64,000 nucleotides of DNA. Source: Rothia nasimurium. GTDB lineage: Bacteria; Actinomycetota; Actinomycetes; Actinomycetales; Micrococcaceae. A program made the translations under genes and the position numbers. Shown here piece by piece: positions 24,850 through 33,689 of the stretch; the stretch's first letter is position 1, and each line of letters opens with the position of its first letter. Below the pieces are notes generated by a model. It worked only from the letters and a program-made list of their open reading frames with translations. It was not told the DNA's origin and ran no database searches. The stretch lies in contig NZ_CAKMSS010000003.1 of assembly GCF_928382285.1 (NCBI RefSeq), forward strand, positions 124,001 to 188,000. Reading direction: 5' to 3'.

Positions 24850-26157
24850 TTACTGAGATTCTACTACTGAAATGAGCTGGCGCACCTGTTCCATGGGGAG
24901 AGTGGCGTGGGGTGCCAGGGCATTGATGCGTACAGCGCTACTTTCACCGGCGGCAAAGAGTTTGAGGGCCTCGAGTGCCGGGGCGCTACGTACCACCAGG
25001 GTCGGGTCAAGAGCAGCAACTTCGGCAGCTGTTGTAAAGACTAAGGCGACGTTTTCTTCGCTGTCATCGTCTTTCTTAAGCATGACAGGGTGGCCTACCG
25101 GATCATCTGCACGTACACCCAGCAGGAGCACAGATGCAGGGGCTGTGAGAGCCATCAGCAGGTCGTGCATATTTTCTTCAACGAGAGCTCGCTGGGCCGG
25201 CATGTTATGCGGGGACCCAATCACCCACTGGATCTGGGCTTTTTCAATAAAGCACTCGTGCTCGCTACCGGGGTCCAGCACCAGCACGTCTATTGTTTCG
25301 TCGTGGGCTACCTGCAGGAAAACCTTCATGGCGTGTTCTACCACCAGGCGGGGGTGAGGGGCGTTCAGCACCTGAGCTGAGTAGGTTTTAGCAGGTTCAG
25401 TTGCTGAGTAGGCGGTCAGTGCCCTCATTCCGTTAGCGAGGCGCAGCACCTGGTAGTTGAGCTGAGGGGTACCCTCAGGAGTCACCGTGCTCTGGGAGAT
25501 ATCCATGATGAGATTGCCACCCTGGGCGGTGCGGACGACGTTCGCTAAGGACTGCTCGCTCCTGGCGGTTGCGAAGCCCGCCAGGGCCTCAGTCAGATAG
25601 CGGTTGACGGGGCCTACAGGCAGGGCACCTTCCCCACCGGTTTCAGCGAAACCTGCGCCCCGGCGTCCTGCCAGACGCACGGCAGCCCAGTCAGGCACGT
25701 GCTCGGGGTCGCGGGGGAAAAGTTCAAAGTGGGCGCGAATGTCGCGGGCACTCAGGCGGCCCTCGCCGTTCCAGTCCACCGGCTCGTGGGCACGGTCGTA
25801 GGACGCCCCAATCTGGTACTGGGGCTCAGGCCAGTTGCTGGCGGTAATCACTACAGATGCGGTGAACCAGGTGCCCTCCCCCTCGACAAAAGAGGCGTGC
25901 TGCAGCTGCTCGATAGCGGGAAGCACCGGGCTGTTAGATTTCACCGGCCCCACAGTGCCCACATAGTCCTGCTCATCGCGTGATTCAGTAATGCGCACAA
26001 ATACAGTTTCAGATAGGGGCTTGATATCGAGTACCAGCTCATTCCAGCCGGGTTCAACCTTGACCGTACCCAGCATCCAGCTACCAATAGCGTTCAAGGC
26101 ATCTTGCACCATAGCGGGGCGTTCAATCTCGGTGTAACGGGGCGAAGAAGGCGACAT
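24850..26157 (-). CDS. SseB-like domain protein of unknown function
   Basis: 435 aa, soluble, no signal. The C-terminal third (around 245-435) has the SseB N-domain pattern, e.g. Arg-Leu-Ala-Asn-Gly-Met-Arg-Ala-Leu-Thr-Ala-Tyr-Ser and a Leu-Val-Val-Glu-His-Ala-Met segment; the N-terminal ~200 residues contain a TY-Chap-like Trp-Phe-Thr-Ala-Ser-Val-Val block. Both are found in poorly characterised actinobacterial proteins. ATG 26157 was chosen because CAGGAA lies four bases upstream; the frame stays open 52 codons further, but that stretch has atypical codons and no family match. It is divergent from the DUF6882 gene, sharing a ~240-base promoter region. Confidence 0.7.
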   Translation of the reverse strand: MSPSSPRYTEIERPAMVQDALNAIGSWMLGTVKVEPGWNELVLDIKPLSETVFVRITESRDEQDYVGTVGPVKSNSPVLPAIEQLQHASFVEGEGTWFTASVVITASNWPEPQYQIGASYDRAHEPVDWNGEGRLSARDIRAHFELFPRDPEHVPDWAAVRLAGRRGAGFAETGGEGALPVGPVNRYLTEALAGFATARSEQSLANVVRTAQGGNLIMDISQSTVTPEGTPQLNYQVLRLANGMRALTAYSATEPAKTYSAQVLNAPHPRLVVEHAMKVFLQVAHDETIDVLVLDPGSEHECFIEKAQIQWVIGSPHNMPAQRALVEENMHDLLMALTAPASVLLLGVRADDPVGHPVMLKKDDDSEENVALVFTTAAEVAALDPTLVVRSAPALEALKLFAAGESSAVRINALAPHATLPMEQVRQLISVVESQ

Positions 26158-26386
26158 ACTGTTCCTGAAGGTTTGGGCGAAGCAAAGCCCTATCGGCGCT
26201 ACCGGAGGTAAAGCCAAGGGGCGCGAGTTATCTACCCCATTAAACCAAGAAACTACCCGCCTCGGGGCAGAGCACACCCGCCTTCTTCCTGAGTGATTCT
26301 CCCCTAGTTTCAAGGAGGGTGCTGAATATGTCAGAAATTCAAGCTCTTACCACGGCAAAAAGGTGCGGGAGCCCCATAAGAGTTGC

Positions 26387-26392
26387 TAGCCT
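26387..26392 (+). promoter_or_regulatory. -10-like hexamer of the DUF6882 gene
   Basis: TAGCCT, seven bases before ATG 26400. The same spacing as at four other genes in this window supports a leaderless start. A strong GGAGGG ribosome site lies further upstream at ~26311 in front of ATG 26328, so this promoter is not certain. Confidence 0.35.
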
Positions 26393-26399
26393 TGACCGT

Positions 26400-27794
26400 A
26401 TGACTACTACACTGCAGGATCTGATTGACGATTCAATCTTTATCTCCACCGAGTACCAGGCCCGTCTTGCTGAAATCAGCGGCGGCGCAGAATGGACGGT
26501 GGATTTCTCTGCACCGTCATTCACCCTCCAGTCTGATGCTTCCGTAAGCCTCACCCCCTACCTGCTGGGCACTGAATCCGAGAACCGCGGTTCCTGGATT
26601 TGGTCGTGGCAGGAGCTCGGTCACTTCCCCGACCGCGTCGTTTCGGCAGCAATCCAGGCGCGTGAAGGCGGAGCGAAGCACAGCATCTCTGAGCTCACCA
26701 CCGATGAGCTCCCCCTCGACTCGGGTCTGGCCCGCAAACTGACCCTGGCCTCCAAGGCGCTGACCGGCGTCTACGCCCACTACCCCGTGACTGCCGGGGC
26801 AGGCGTCCGTGCCTGGATTCTGCTCGATGGCAGCCAGCTTGAACTTGAGGCTCCCACCGTCAACCGTATGGGCCAGGTGATGGCGCAGGCCCTGCAGACC
26901 GGCACCGCCGTGAACCACCTGCGCGCCGTAGATTCCTACGCCAAGCTGCGCGGTGCCCACATTGCCTGGGACACCGAGGCAACCGCCGTCATCACCGCTT
27001 CGGACGGCGCCCTGCGCCTCTGGTTCGACAACGGCAAGATCTCGGGTATCGAGGCTGCTGAGCCCCAGGCTGGGGCCGACGAGCTGGCTCGCCTGGCTCA
27101 GAGCGCCCGCGACCTGCGCGAACAGCTTGCTGCTGAGCGTCAGGGCATCGAAGCAGTAGCAGCCCAGGAGGCCGCTGCCCAGGTCGCAGCCCGCGAAGAG
27201 GCTAACCGCCTGGCGGCTGAAGAAGCTGCCCGTGAGGACGAGGCTCGCGCCGAAGCCGCTCGCGCAGCCGAGGCTGAAGCTCTGGCCGCTGAACAGGCCG
27301 CCTTCGAAGCTCGCGAGGCTGAAATTGCTGCCGCTGAAGAGCGCGCTGCAGCTGAAGCAGCTGAGGCCGAGCGTCTCGAGAAGGAACGCGCCGAAGAGGC
27401 TGCCCGTGAGGAAGAGGTCGAAGGTACCATCACCACCGACCGGGTTTACCCCAACGCCGAGCAGCCCTACGACCGCGAACCTGCTGAGGACGCCCGCCCC
27501 GGCCGTGTCACCACCAGCGCTATCGCCGATGAAGATATCGTGCGCGATGAGCCTGTTCAGGTAGAGGAGCCCCAGACCGGTTCCGTTGCTGCGGAGCAGG
27601 TTATCGAAGAAGCTGAGCAGACTGAGCAGGCCCCCGCCGGCTACGAGCAGGTTGATGAACCTGCCCGCCCTGCCTCAGACATCCGTCTGGCTGGCCAGGC
27701 ACCCGATCTTGAGGCTGAACGCGCAGAAGCTGCCACCAAGCCCAAGCCCAAGGAAGAAAAGAAGGGCTTCTTCAGCCGCTTCTTCGGCCTCTAA
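26400..27794 (+). CDS. DUF6882 protein with long Ala/Glu coiled-coil tail
   Basis: 464 aa from ATG 26400. Residues 1-210 look like the DUF6882 globular domain (start Met-Thr-Thr-Thr-Leu-Gln-Asp-Leu-Ile-Asp-Asp, later Ser-Trp-Ile-Trp-Ser-Trp-Gln-Glu). Residues ~235-345 are an almost pure Ala/Glu/Arg helix, probably a single long coiled coil; the rest is acidic and disordered, ending in a basic-aromatic tip Lys-Lys-Gly-Phe-Phe-Ser-Arg-Phe-Phe-Gly-Leu that could touch membrane. The frame is open to 26319 and ATG 26328 has a good ribosome site, but the extra 24 codons use AGG, AGA, ATA and GGG, rare in this genome. Function unknown. Confidence 0.72.
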   Translation: MTTTLQDLIDDSIFISTEYQARLAEISGGAEWTVDFSAPSFTLQSDASVSLTPYLLGTESENRGSWIWSWQELGHFPDRVVSAAIQAREGGAKHSISELTTDELPLDSGLARKLTLASKALTGVYAHYPVTAGAGVRAWILLDGSQLELEAPTVNRMGQVMAQALQTGTAVNHLRAVDSYAKLRGAHIAWDTEATAVITASDGALRLWFDNGKISGIEAAEPQAGADELARLAQSARDLREQLAAERQGIEAVAAQEAAAQVAAREEANRLAAEEAAREDEARAEAARAAEAEALAAEQAAFEAREAEIAAAEERAAAEAAEAERLEKERAEEAAREEEVEGTITTDRVYPNAEQPYDREPAEDARPGRVTTSAIADEDIVRDEPVQVEEPQTGSVAAEQVIEEAEQTEQAPAGYEQVDEPARPASDIRLAGQAPDLEAERAEAATKPKPKEEKKGFFSRFFGL

Positions 27795-27815
27795 GCTTCA
27801 TCCCGAGCACCTGTC

Positions 27816-27847
27816 AGTGGCTACCCGGTATGCACCGGGTAGCCACT
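27816..27847 (+). terminator. terminator of the DUF6882 gene
   Basis: 14-bp perfect stem AGTGGCTACCCGGT / ACCGGGTAGCCACT, loop ATGC, then TTCTC. Confidence 0.88.
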
Positions 27848-27946
27848 TTCTCGTAGCGCCGCTGACTCACATTCCCCGTGAGCGATAGAAGTCCCTACCT
27901 AACGCAGAACCCACACACCACCGAGAGAAGCACGAGGAACACAACG

Positions 27947-28915
27947 GTGAGCACAGCCAAAAATGAGCAGGTAGTGGGCGGTCTCTACGCCTTTTTCTGC
28001 TACCTGATCTGGGGGCTCTTCCCCCTCTACTTCATGCTGACAGCCCCAGCCACTCCCCTAGAGATCGTGGCGGGCCGCGTGCTGTTTTCGCTGGTCTTCT
28101 GTTTAGCCCTGCTCCCGCTCACCCGGCAGGTCAAAAATCTGCTGACGGTGCTGGGCAATCTGCGCCAGGTAGGCCTTCTGCTAGTTGCTAGCCTACTCAT
28201 TTTCGGCAACTGGCTGCTCTACGTCATTGCCACCACCAGTAACAACGTTATGGAAGCCTCCCTGGGCTACTACATCAACCCCATTGTCTCGGTCGCTCTG
28301 GGTGTAGTTTTCCTGGGTGAGCGCCTGCGCCCCCTTCAGTGGGCCGGTATCGGTGTTGCTGCTCTCGCGGTGCTGGTGATGGTGGTCTTTTACGGCTCAG
28401 TCCCTTGGCTGGGCCTGGGGTTGGCTTTCACTTTCGGCTTCTACGGGCTGGTCAAGAAACGGATTGGGGCGGTGCCGGCCCTGGTATCTCTGACCATGGA
28501 GACCCTGCTCCTGACCCCTCTGGCAGCTGTACTGATGTGGTACTTTGCGCACAGCGGTCAGCTTACCCTGCTGACAGAAGGCCCAGCCCATTTCTGGATT
28601 CTGGTAGCCAGCGGCGTCCTCACGGCGGTGCCCCTGCTTCTCTTTGCGGGAGCCGCTACCCGCGTCCCGCTCTCTGTGCTGGGCATGGTGCAGTATGTTG
28701 GCCCTACCCTGCAATTCCTCGTTGCCCTGTTCGTGACCCAGGAACACCTCTCAGCAGGCCGCTGGGCAGGCTTCGTGCTGGTGTGGGTCGCTGCGGCCTT
28801 CTTCATCACCGACTCCCTGCTCACCCAGCGCAGGGCACGTGCCCAGCAGCCGTCCGCCGAGGTCCCTTCTCCCGATACCAACACAGGTATGCTGCCCCAG
28901 ATCAAGAACGACTAG
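27947..28915 (+). CDS. rarD: RarD-type EamA/DMT transporter
   Basis: 322 aa with ten hydrophobic segments as two EamA repeats. The start Gly-Leu-Tyr-Ala-Phe-x-Cys-Tyr-Leu-Ile-Trp-Gly-Leu-Phe-Pro-Leu-Tyr-Phe and Asn-Trp-Leu-Leu-Tyr-Val with Ser-Leu-Gly-Tyr-Tyr-Ile-Asn-Pro are the RarD signature. GTG 27947 has GAGGA eight bases upstream; a 23-codon upstream extension lacks membrane character. Substrate is not established for the family (chloramphenicol sensitivity in E. coli gave the name). Confidence 0.9.
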   Translation: MSTAKNEQVVGGLYAFFCYLIWGLFPLYFMLTAPATPLEIVAGRVLFSLVFCLALLPLTRQVKNLLTVLGNLRQVGLLLVASLLIFGNWLLYVIATTSNNVMEASLGYYINPIVSVALGVVFLGERLRPLQWAGIGVAALAVLVMVVFYGSVPWLGLGLAFTFGFYGLVKKRIGAVPALVSLTMETLLLTPLAAVLMWYFAHSGQLTLLTEGPAHFWILVASGVLTAVPLLLFAGAATRVPLSVLGMVQYVGPTLQFLVALFVTQEHLSAGRWAGFVLVWVAAAFFITDSLLTQRRARAQQPSAEVPSPDTNTGMLPQIKND

Positions 28916-28962
28916 GCAAGATCAAAGCCGGCTGAGACAGCCCCACAGAAAAACAAGCACAT

Positions 28963-29005
28963 AAAAGCAGCCCAGGCCCGCAATCAAGGGGTCTGGGCTG
29001 CTTTT
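28963..29005. terminator. bidirectional terminator, rarD / ABC operon
   Basis: Stem AAAAGCAGCCCAGG... (28963-28979) with its near-complement (28988-29005), loop about eight bases, T run at each end, between convergent genes. Confidence 0.9.
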
Positions 29006-29053
29006 ATGCTCTGGCGGTGCTGAACCTACCGGGCTGATTCTACGGGGCTAAAT

Positions 29054-29815
29054 CTACTGGGCGGTGGGGTTGAGCACGCGGGAGAGGAAGAGCTGGGTGC
29101 GCTCGTGCTGGGGGTTGCCGATGACGGCGTCGGAGGGGCCTTCTTCAACCACCACGCCGCCGTCCATGAAGACCACGCGGTCAGCCACATCGCGGGCGAA
29201 AGCCATCTCGTGGGTTACCACAATCATGGTCATACCCTCGGCGGCAAGCTGGCGCATGATGGAGAGCACGTCACCCACGGTCTCGGGGTCAAGAGCACTG
29301 GTGGGCTCGTCAAAGAGCATGAGGGCGGGGTTCATGGAGAGTGCGCGGGCGATAGCGACGCGCTGCTGCTGGCCGCCGGAAAGCTGATCGGGGTGGCGGG
29401 CTGCCTTATCAGCTAAGCCTACCTTTTCGAGGTTGGCCAGGGCGATTTCTTTGGCTTCGGCTTTAGATCGCTTGAGCACCTTGACCTGAGCGACGGTGCA
29501 GTTTTCGAGCACGGTCAGGTGGGGAAAGAGGTTGAACTGCTGAAAAACCATACCCACAGAACGGCGCATGGCGTCGATATCGACATCGGGGTCGGTCACC
29601 GAATGACCGGCCACCTCGATACTGCCGGAGTTAGGGGTTTCGAGCAGGTTGACGCAGCGGAGCAGGGTGGACTTACCCGAGCCGGAGGGGCCGATCAGGC
29701 AGACGACCTCGCCGGGGGCTACCGACATGTCGATGCCCTGGAGCACTTCGACGTCGCCGTAGGACTTATGCAGGTTGGTGATGGTGACGGACGCGGGTGC
29801 GGTCTGAAGAGTCAT
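29054..29815 (-). CDS. polar amino-acid ABC transporter, ATP-binding subunit
   Basis: 253 aa. Walker A Gly-Pro-Ser-Gly-Ser-Gly-Lys-Ser-Thr at ~42-50, Q loop Phe-Gln-Gln-Phe-Asn-Leu-Phe-Pro, signature Leu-Ser-Gly-Gly-Gln-Gln-Gln-Arg, Walker B [13 protein letters not shown], and switch His in Val-Val-Thr-His-Glu-Met. The family (GlnQ/ArtP/HisP type) drives uptake of glutamine, glutamate, arginine and similar. It is the third gene of a binding protein-permease-ATPase operon, starting 30 bases after the permease stop. Confidence 0.93.
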   Translation of the reverse strand: MTLQTAPASVTITNLHKSYGDVEVLQGIDMSVAPGEVVCLIGPSGSGKSTLLRCVNLLETPNSGSIEVAGHSVTDPDVDIDAMRRSVGMVFQQFNLFPHLTVLENCTVAQVKVLKRSKAEAKEIALANLEKVGLADKAARHPDQLSGGQQQRVAIARALSMNPALMLFDEPTSALDPETVGDVLSIMRQLAAEGMTMIVVTHEMAFARDVADRVVFMDGGVVVEEGPSDAVIGNPQHERTQLFLSRVLNPTAQ

Positions 29816-29845
29816 AGCTGGTTCTTCCTGGGGTAGGTGGGAGCT

Positions 29846-30640
29846 TTACTTGCGGGAGCGAGCCTTGGCGCGCTTTTCGAAGTGGCGGGCAAGGAAGCCC
29901 AGCGGGACGGTGATAATCAGGTAACAAGCACCGGCAAGAACCAGCGGGGTGAGGCCCGCGCCGGAACCCGAGATGCCTTCACGGCCGAACTTGGTCAGTT
30001 CGTACTGGGCCACCGACATACCGAGCAGGTAGACCAGGGAGGAGTCCTTGGTGAGCAGGATAATCTCGTTGGTGAGCGGGGGCAGGACGATACGGAAGGC
30101 CTGGGGGATGATGACGGTGACCATGGCGCGGGTGTGGCTCATGCCCAGGGAGCGGGCTGCCTCGTACTGGCCCTTGGGTACAGCTTCCAGGCCGGCGCGC
30201 AGTACCTCACCGATGTAGGCCGCTGAGACCATGCCCAGGGCTAGCATGACGGTGACGTAGTTGTTCAGGCGCAGGCCAAAGGCCAGAGGAATACCGTAGC
30301 CAAAGGCGATGAAAACCAGCAGCGCGGGCAGACCGCGGAAGAGCTCGATGTAGAGCGAGGCTAGCCAGCGGTAGGGGGCAACTGATGAGATCTTCATCAG
30401 GGCCAGCAGGATACCGCCAGCCAGACCCACGACAAAGCCCAGAGCCGTATAAATCAGGGTGTTCTTAAGGGCAACCGTGATGATGCTGGGAAATTGCTGG
30501 GCGATAATCTCGGGATTAAAGGCCTTATCACGCAGGGTTCCCCAGTCAGCGACAAGGACAACGGCGAGTGCGATGATGGCCAGCAGGGCGTACTGAGCGT
30601 AGCGGGCGTAGGTTTGTTTCTGCCGGGTCGACAGGGCCAT
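29846..30640 (-). CDS. polar amino-acid ABC transporter, permease
   Basis: 264 aa, HisM/GlnP-type permease with a first helix at ~17-35 and the conserved block Tyr-Ile-Glu-Leu-Phe-Arg-Gly-Leu-Pro near 95-105, followed by Ala-Ala-Tyr-Ile-Gly-Glu-Val-Leu-Arg-Ala-Gly-Leu-Glu-Ala-Val-Pro-Lys-Gly-Gln-Tyr-type EAA loop at ~145-165 that docks the ATPase. Only one permease gene is present, so it would act as a homodimer. A hairpin separates it from the binding-protein gene upstream. Confidence 0.93.
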   Translation of the reverse strand: MALSTRQKQTYARYAQYALLAIIALAVVLVADWGTLRDKAFNPEIIAQQFPSIITVALKNTLIYTALGFVVGLAGGILLALMKISSVAPYRWLASLYIELFRGLPALLVFIAFGYGIPLAFGLRLNNYVTVMLALGMVSAAYIGEVLRAGLEAVPKGQYEAARSLGMSHTRAMVTVIIPQAFRIVLPPLTNEIILLTKDSSLVYLLGMSVAQYELTKFGREGISGSGAGLTPLVLAGACYLIITVPLGFLARHFEKRAKARSRK

Positions 30641-30707
30641 GGGTGGTTTTCCTTTGCTTGTGCCGGTTGCCCGGGCATAGGTCTTCGAGAACTAGATGAA
30701 CGGGGAA

Positions 30708-30738
30708 GGGGTAGGCTGCGCCTGCGCTAGCCTACCCC
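30708..30738 (-). other. intercistronic hairpin in the ABC operon
   Basis: GGGGTAGGCT (30708-30717) and AGCCTACCCC (30729-30738), perfect 10 bp, no U tract on the minus strand. Hairpins in this place often protect the 3' end of the binding-protein mRNA so that it is made in excess of the membrane subunits; that role is inferred. Confidence 0.6.
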
Positions 30739-30780
30739 CGTTGGTGAGCTTGGGTTTATGCTACTACCCGTTATCCGTGA

Positions 30781-31551
30781 TTACTGGGATACGCCCAGGT
30801 ATTTTTCACGCAGGTCTGCCAGGCGGCCGTCCTCTTCCATCTTCTGGAGGGTGGCGTTGGCTGAATCCAGCAGGGCGGTGTTCTCGGTGGCTACGGCACC
30901 GGCAATCTGCTCGCCGGTCTCAATTTCCTGCACGACGGAGAGGGAGGAGTCTGAGGTCAGCATTTCAGAAAGGACGGTGATGTTACCGACGATGGCATCG
31001 ACCTGGCCGGTCTGAACTGCCTGCAGCAGCAGGCCGTTGTCTTCGTACTGAACGGTATTAGCACCGGCATCCTGGGCGTACTTTTCACCGCTGGTAGCCT
31101 GCTGCACACCGATGTTGCGGCCAGTAAGATCTGCATCGCTCTTAATGTCTGATCCGGCAGGGACAAGGATCGCCAGGTTGTCATCGACGTAAGAGTCGGT
31201 GAAGTTCATGACGGTCTTGCGCTCATCGGTGACGGTGATGCCAGACAGGGCAATGTCACACTGATTAGAGGAAAGCGCTACACCCGACTGGATACCTTCA
31301 AAGCTGGTGGTGAACATTTCGGCTTCGACACCCAGGTCTGAGGCGATAGCTGCTGCGATGTCGGCGTCCAGGCCAACAATCTTGCCGTTTTCTTCGTATT
31401 CGAAAGGAGCGTAGGGAGGGTTGGTGCAGACAGTCAGCTTGCCCTCTGAAACCAGGGAAACCCCTGACTCGGTGGTAGCGCCGGTTCCGGAAGAACCGCA
31501 AGCGGTGAGCATCAGAGCGGCGGCTGCAAGTGCGAAGGGGGCCTTCTTCAT
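30781..31551 (-). CDS. amino-acid ABC transporter, substrate-binding lipoprotein
   Basis: 256 aa. Lipoprotein signal with lipobox Leu-Thr-Ala-Cys, acylated Cys18. The mature part is the family-3 periplasmic binding fold: Leu-Thr-Val-Cys-Thr-Asn-Pro-Pro-Tyr-Ala-Pro-Phe-Glu-Tyr, Gly-Leu-Asp-Ala-Asp-Ile-Ala, and Asp-Ile-Ala-Leu-Ser-Gly-Ile-Thr-Val-Thr-x-Glu-Arg, the amino-acid carboxylate clamp. First gene of the operon. The exact amino acid cannot be told by eye. Confidence 0.93.
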   Translation of the reverse strand: MKKAPFALAAAALMLTACGSSGTGATTESGVSLVSEGKLTVCTNPPYAPFEYEENGKIVGLDADIAAAIASDLGVEAEMFTTSFEGIQSGVALSSNQCDIALSGITVTDERKTVMNFTDSYVDDNLAILVPAGSDIKSDADLTGRNIGVQQATSGEKYAQDAGANTVQYEDNGLLLQAVQTGQVDAIVGNITVLSEMLTSDSSLSVVQEIETGEQIAGAVATENTALLDSANATLQKMEEDGRLADLREKYLGVSQ

Positions 31552-31710
31552 GGTGTACCTCGTATCTAAAACTGTGTAGGTGCGATGTGCTTTGAGCTTT
31601 ATTCTGCCCCGCTATGCGTAAAAATGCAAACCTATGCATGAATATTCATTATGAATTTTTTACACACCCCCAAGGTGAGCTTTAGACACAAACATGACAA
31701 AATAGGCAGG

Positions 31711-32409
31711 GTGAACCGAGCAGACCTTAACAAAAAGACCACCGACATCTCCTCCATGTTCGATCAGGTAGCCGAGCGCTACGACCTGATGAACGGCATC
31801 ATGTCGCTGGGCCAACACATCTACTGGCGCAAGCAGACCGTTGCTGCGGTCGACGCCCACCCCGGCCAGAAGGTCCTTGACGTCGCCGCCGGAACCGGCA
31901 CCTCGTCCGAGCCCTTCGCCGATGCCGGTGTTAAGGTCATCGCCGCCGACCTCTCCGAGGGCATGCTGGCCGTAGGCCGCCGCCGTCGCCCCGACATCGA
32001 GTTCGTGCAGGCGGACGTCACCGCCCTTCCCTTTGCCGACGAAGAGTTTGACGCCGTCACCATGAGCTACGGCCTGCGCAACGTCGCCGACTACCCCCAG
32101 GCCCTGCGCGAGCTCTACCGCGTGACCAAGCCCGGCGGACGCATCGTCATCAACGAGTTCTCCACCCCCACCTTCGCCCCCTTCCGCGCCATCTACCGCA
32201 ACTACATCATGAAGCTGATTCCACCGATTGCGCGCAAGGTCTCTTCTAACCCCGAAAGCTACGAATACCTGGCCGAGTCCATTCTTGCCTGGCCCGCCCA
32301 GGACGAGCTGGCCCGCCACTTCACCGAAGCAGGCTGGCAGAACGTTCAGTACAAGAACCTGACCGGCGGCATCGTAGCCCTGCACCGCGCTTATAAGCCC
32401 GAGCAGTAA
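31711..32409 (+). CDS. menG: demethylmenaquinone methyltransferase
   Basis: 232 aa SAM-dependent C-methyltransferase (UbiE/MenG) catalysing the last step of menaquinone synthesis. SAM motif Val-Leu-Asp-Val-Ala-Ala-Gly-Thr-Gly-Thr near residue 55, Ala-Asp-Val-Thr-Ala-Leu-Pro-Phe, and Ser-Tyr-Gly-Leu-Arg-Asn-Val, typical of UbiE. The start Val-Asn-Arg-Ala-Asp-Leu (GTG 31711) matches family length; a 20-codon upstream extension is AT-rich promoter-like sequence. The prenyl synthase that builds the side chain lies 75 bases downstream on the same strand. Confidence 0.94.
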   Translation: MNRADLNKKTTDISSMFDQVAERYDLMNGIMSLGQHIYWRKQTVAAVDAHPGQKVLDVAAGTGTSSEPFADAGVKVIAADLSEGMLAVGRRRRPDIEFVQADVTALPFADEEFDAVTMSYGLRNVADYPQALRELYRVTKPGGRIVINEFSTPTFAPFRAIYRNYIMKLIPPIARKVSSNPESYEYLAESILAWPAQDELARHFTEAGWQNVQYKNLTGGIVALHRAYKPEQ

Positions 32410-32484
32410 ACCCGGTAGACTTACACCAGCAGCTTGCCGCGGCTCTGGGCCGCAGCCACCCACCGAAGAAATGTGAAAGACACC

Positions 32485-33549
32485 GTGACTGAACCCACCA
32501 GCTCCCCTATGAGCGTTGAAGCGCTCATGCCCGAAGCTGACTTCAACCTGCCCAAGGGGTTTGAACTCATTGCGCAGGACGCTGAACTCGGCCCCAAGAT
32601 TCTTGAGGCCCTTTCTGAGGTTGAGCAGCGCCTAGAACGCGCGGTTGCCCAGACCAATCACCTGGCAGACGTAGCCTCCCGCCACCTGCTTTCTGCCGGT
32701 GGCAAGCGGGTGCGCCCCCTGCTCACCCTGCTGGCTGCTGAGGCCGGTGGTGGCATCAACGACCGGGTCATCGACGCAGCTGTTGTCGTTGAGCTGACCC
32801 ACCTGGCCACCCTCTACCACGACGACGTTATGGATGATGCCCCCAAGCGCCGCGGTGTAGATACCGCCCAGAACATCTGGGGCAACTCGGTCGCCATTCT
32901 GACCGGCGACCTCATCTTCTCCCGCGCCTCCCTGATTGTTTCCGAGCTGGGTGGCCGCGCTCTAGCCGTCCAGGCCCAGACCTTTGAACGTCTGGTACTG
33001 GGTCAGCTCTTTGAAACCACCGGCCCCGAGAAGAACGAAGACATTCTCAGCCACTACATTAAGGTCATCGAGGGCAAGACCGGCTCCCTCATCGCAGCAG
33101 CAGGTTCCTACGGCACTATCCTGTCGGACTCCCCCGAGGCAACCGTGCAGATGCTGGCCCGCTACGGCGAATTGGTAGGCGTGGCCTTCCAGCTGGCCGA
33201 CGACGTCATCGACGTCACCAGCTCGGGGGCGGCGTCCGGCAAGACCCCCGGCACCGACCTGCGCGAGGGCGTCCCCACCCTGCCCACCATCCTGCTCGAC
33301 CGGGCTGCCGCAACCGGCGACCTTGAAGCCCAGCACGTCCAGCAGCTGATTCAGGGCGATCTCACCAGCGACGAGGCTCTAGCCGAAGCCGTTACAGCGC
33401 TCTCAGCCCACCCGGTCACCGCAGAAGCCTGGGAGATTGCCTACCAGTGGGCTGATGACGCTATCGCAGCCATCGAGCCCCTACCCGACTCAGTCGTCAA
33501 AGAAGCGCTCAAATCTTTCGCTCACGCCGTCGTCCACCGCGACGCCTAG
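32485..33549 (+). CDS. long-chain polyprenyl diphosphate synthase
   Basis: 354 aa trans-prenyltransferase, all-helical. First Asp-rich motif Asp-Asp-Val-Met-Asp-Asp after Leu-Tyr-His at ~110-116, second Asp-Asp-Val-Ile-Asp near 245, and Gly-Gly-Lys-Arg-Val-Arg-Pro for IPP binding near 72. It condenses isopentenyl units onto farnesyl or geranylgeranyl diphosphate to make the menaquinone tail; chain length is not determined, though position after menG points to the quinone role. Start GTG 32485 has GAAAG upstream. A TAGACT hexamer at ~32415 could give an independent promoter. Confidence 0.92.
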   Translation: MTEPTSSPMSVEALMPEADFNLPKGFELIAQDAELGPKILEALSEVEQRLERAVAQTNHLADVASRHLLSAGGKRVRPLLTLLAAEAGGGINDRVIDAAVVVELTHLATLYHDDVMDDAPKRRGVDTAQNIWGNSVAILTGDLIFSRASLIVSELGGRALAVQAQTFERLVLGQLFETTGPEKNEDILSHYIKVIEGKTGSLIAAAGSYGTILSDSPEATVQMLARYGELVGVAFQLADDVIDVTSSGAASGKTPGTDLREGVPTLPTILLDRAAATGDLEAQHVQQLIQGDLTSDEALAEAVTALSAHPVTAEAWEIAYQWADDAIAAIEPLPDSVVKEALKSFAHAVVHRDA

Positions 33550-33553
33550 AGCT

Positions 33554-33584
33554 AATCCCGGCGGGAAACCGCCGGGATTTTTTT
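33554..33584 (+). terminator. terminator after the prenyl synthase
   Basis: Stem AATCCCGGCGG / CCGCCGGGATT (33554-33564 with 33569-33579), GAAA tetraloop, then a T run. A textbook intrinsic terminator. Confidence 0.95.
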
Positions 33585-33689
33585 GCCCAATTTTCCATCC
33601 ACTATTTGAGATTTATTTATCACTTGCTAGTCTGAACCCACATACTACAAAAGATTCATTCACACGTTAGCCTGCGGAGGACTACTCAC

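Noticed and set aside
26328..26399. Upstream extension of the DUF6882 gene with a good ribosome site
   Set aside because: Not used as the start because of rare codons (AGG, AGA, ATA, GGG) and lack of family match, although it cannot be excluded.
31660..32463. 267-residue minus-strand frame
   Set aside because: Antisense to menG, with Gly/Asp/Val-rich composition typical of a shadow frame.
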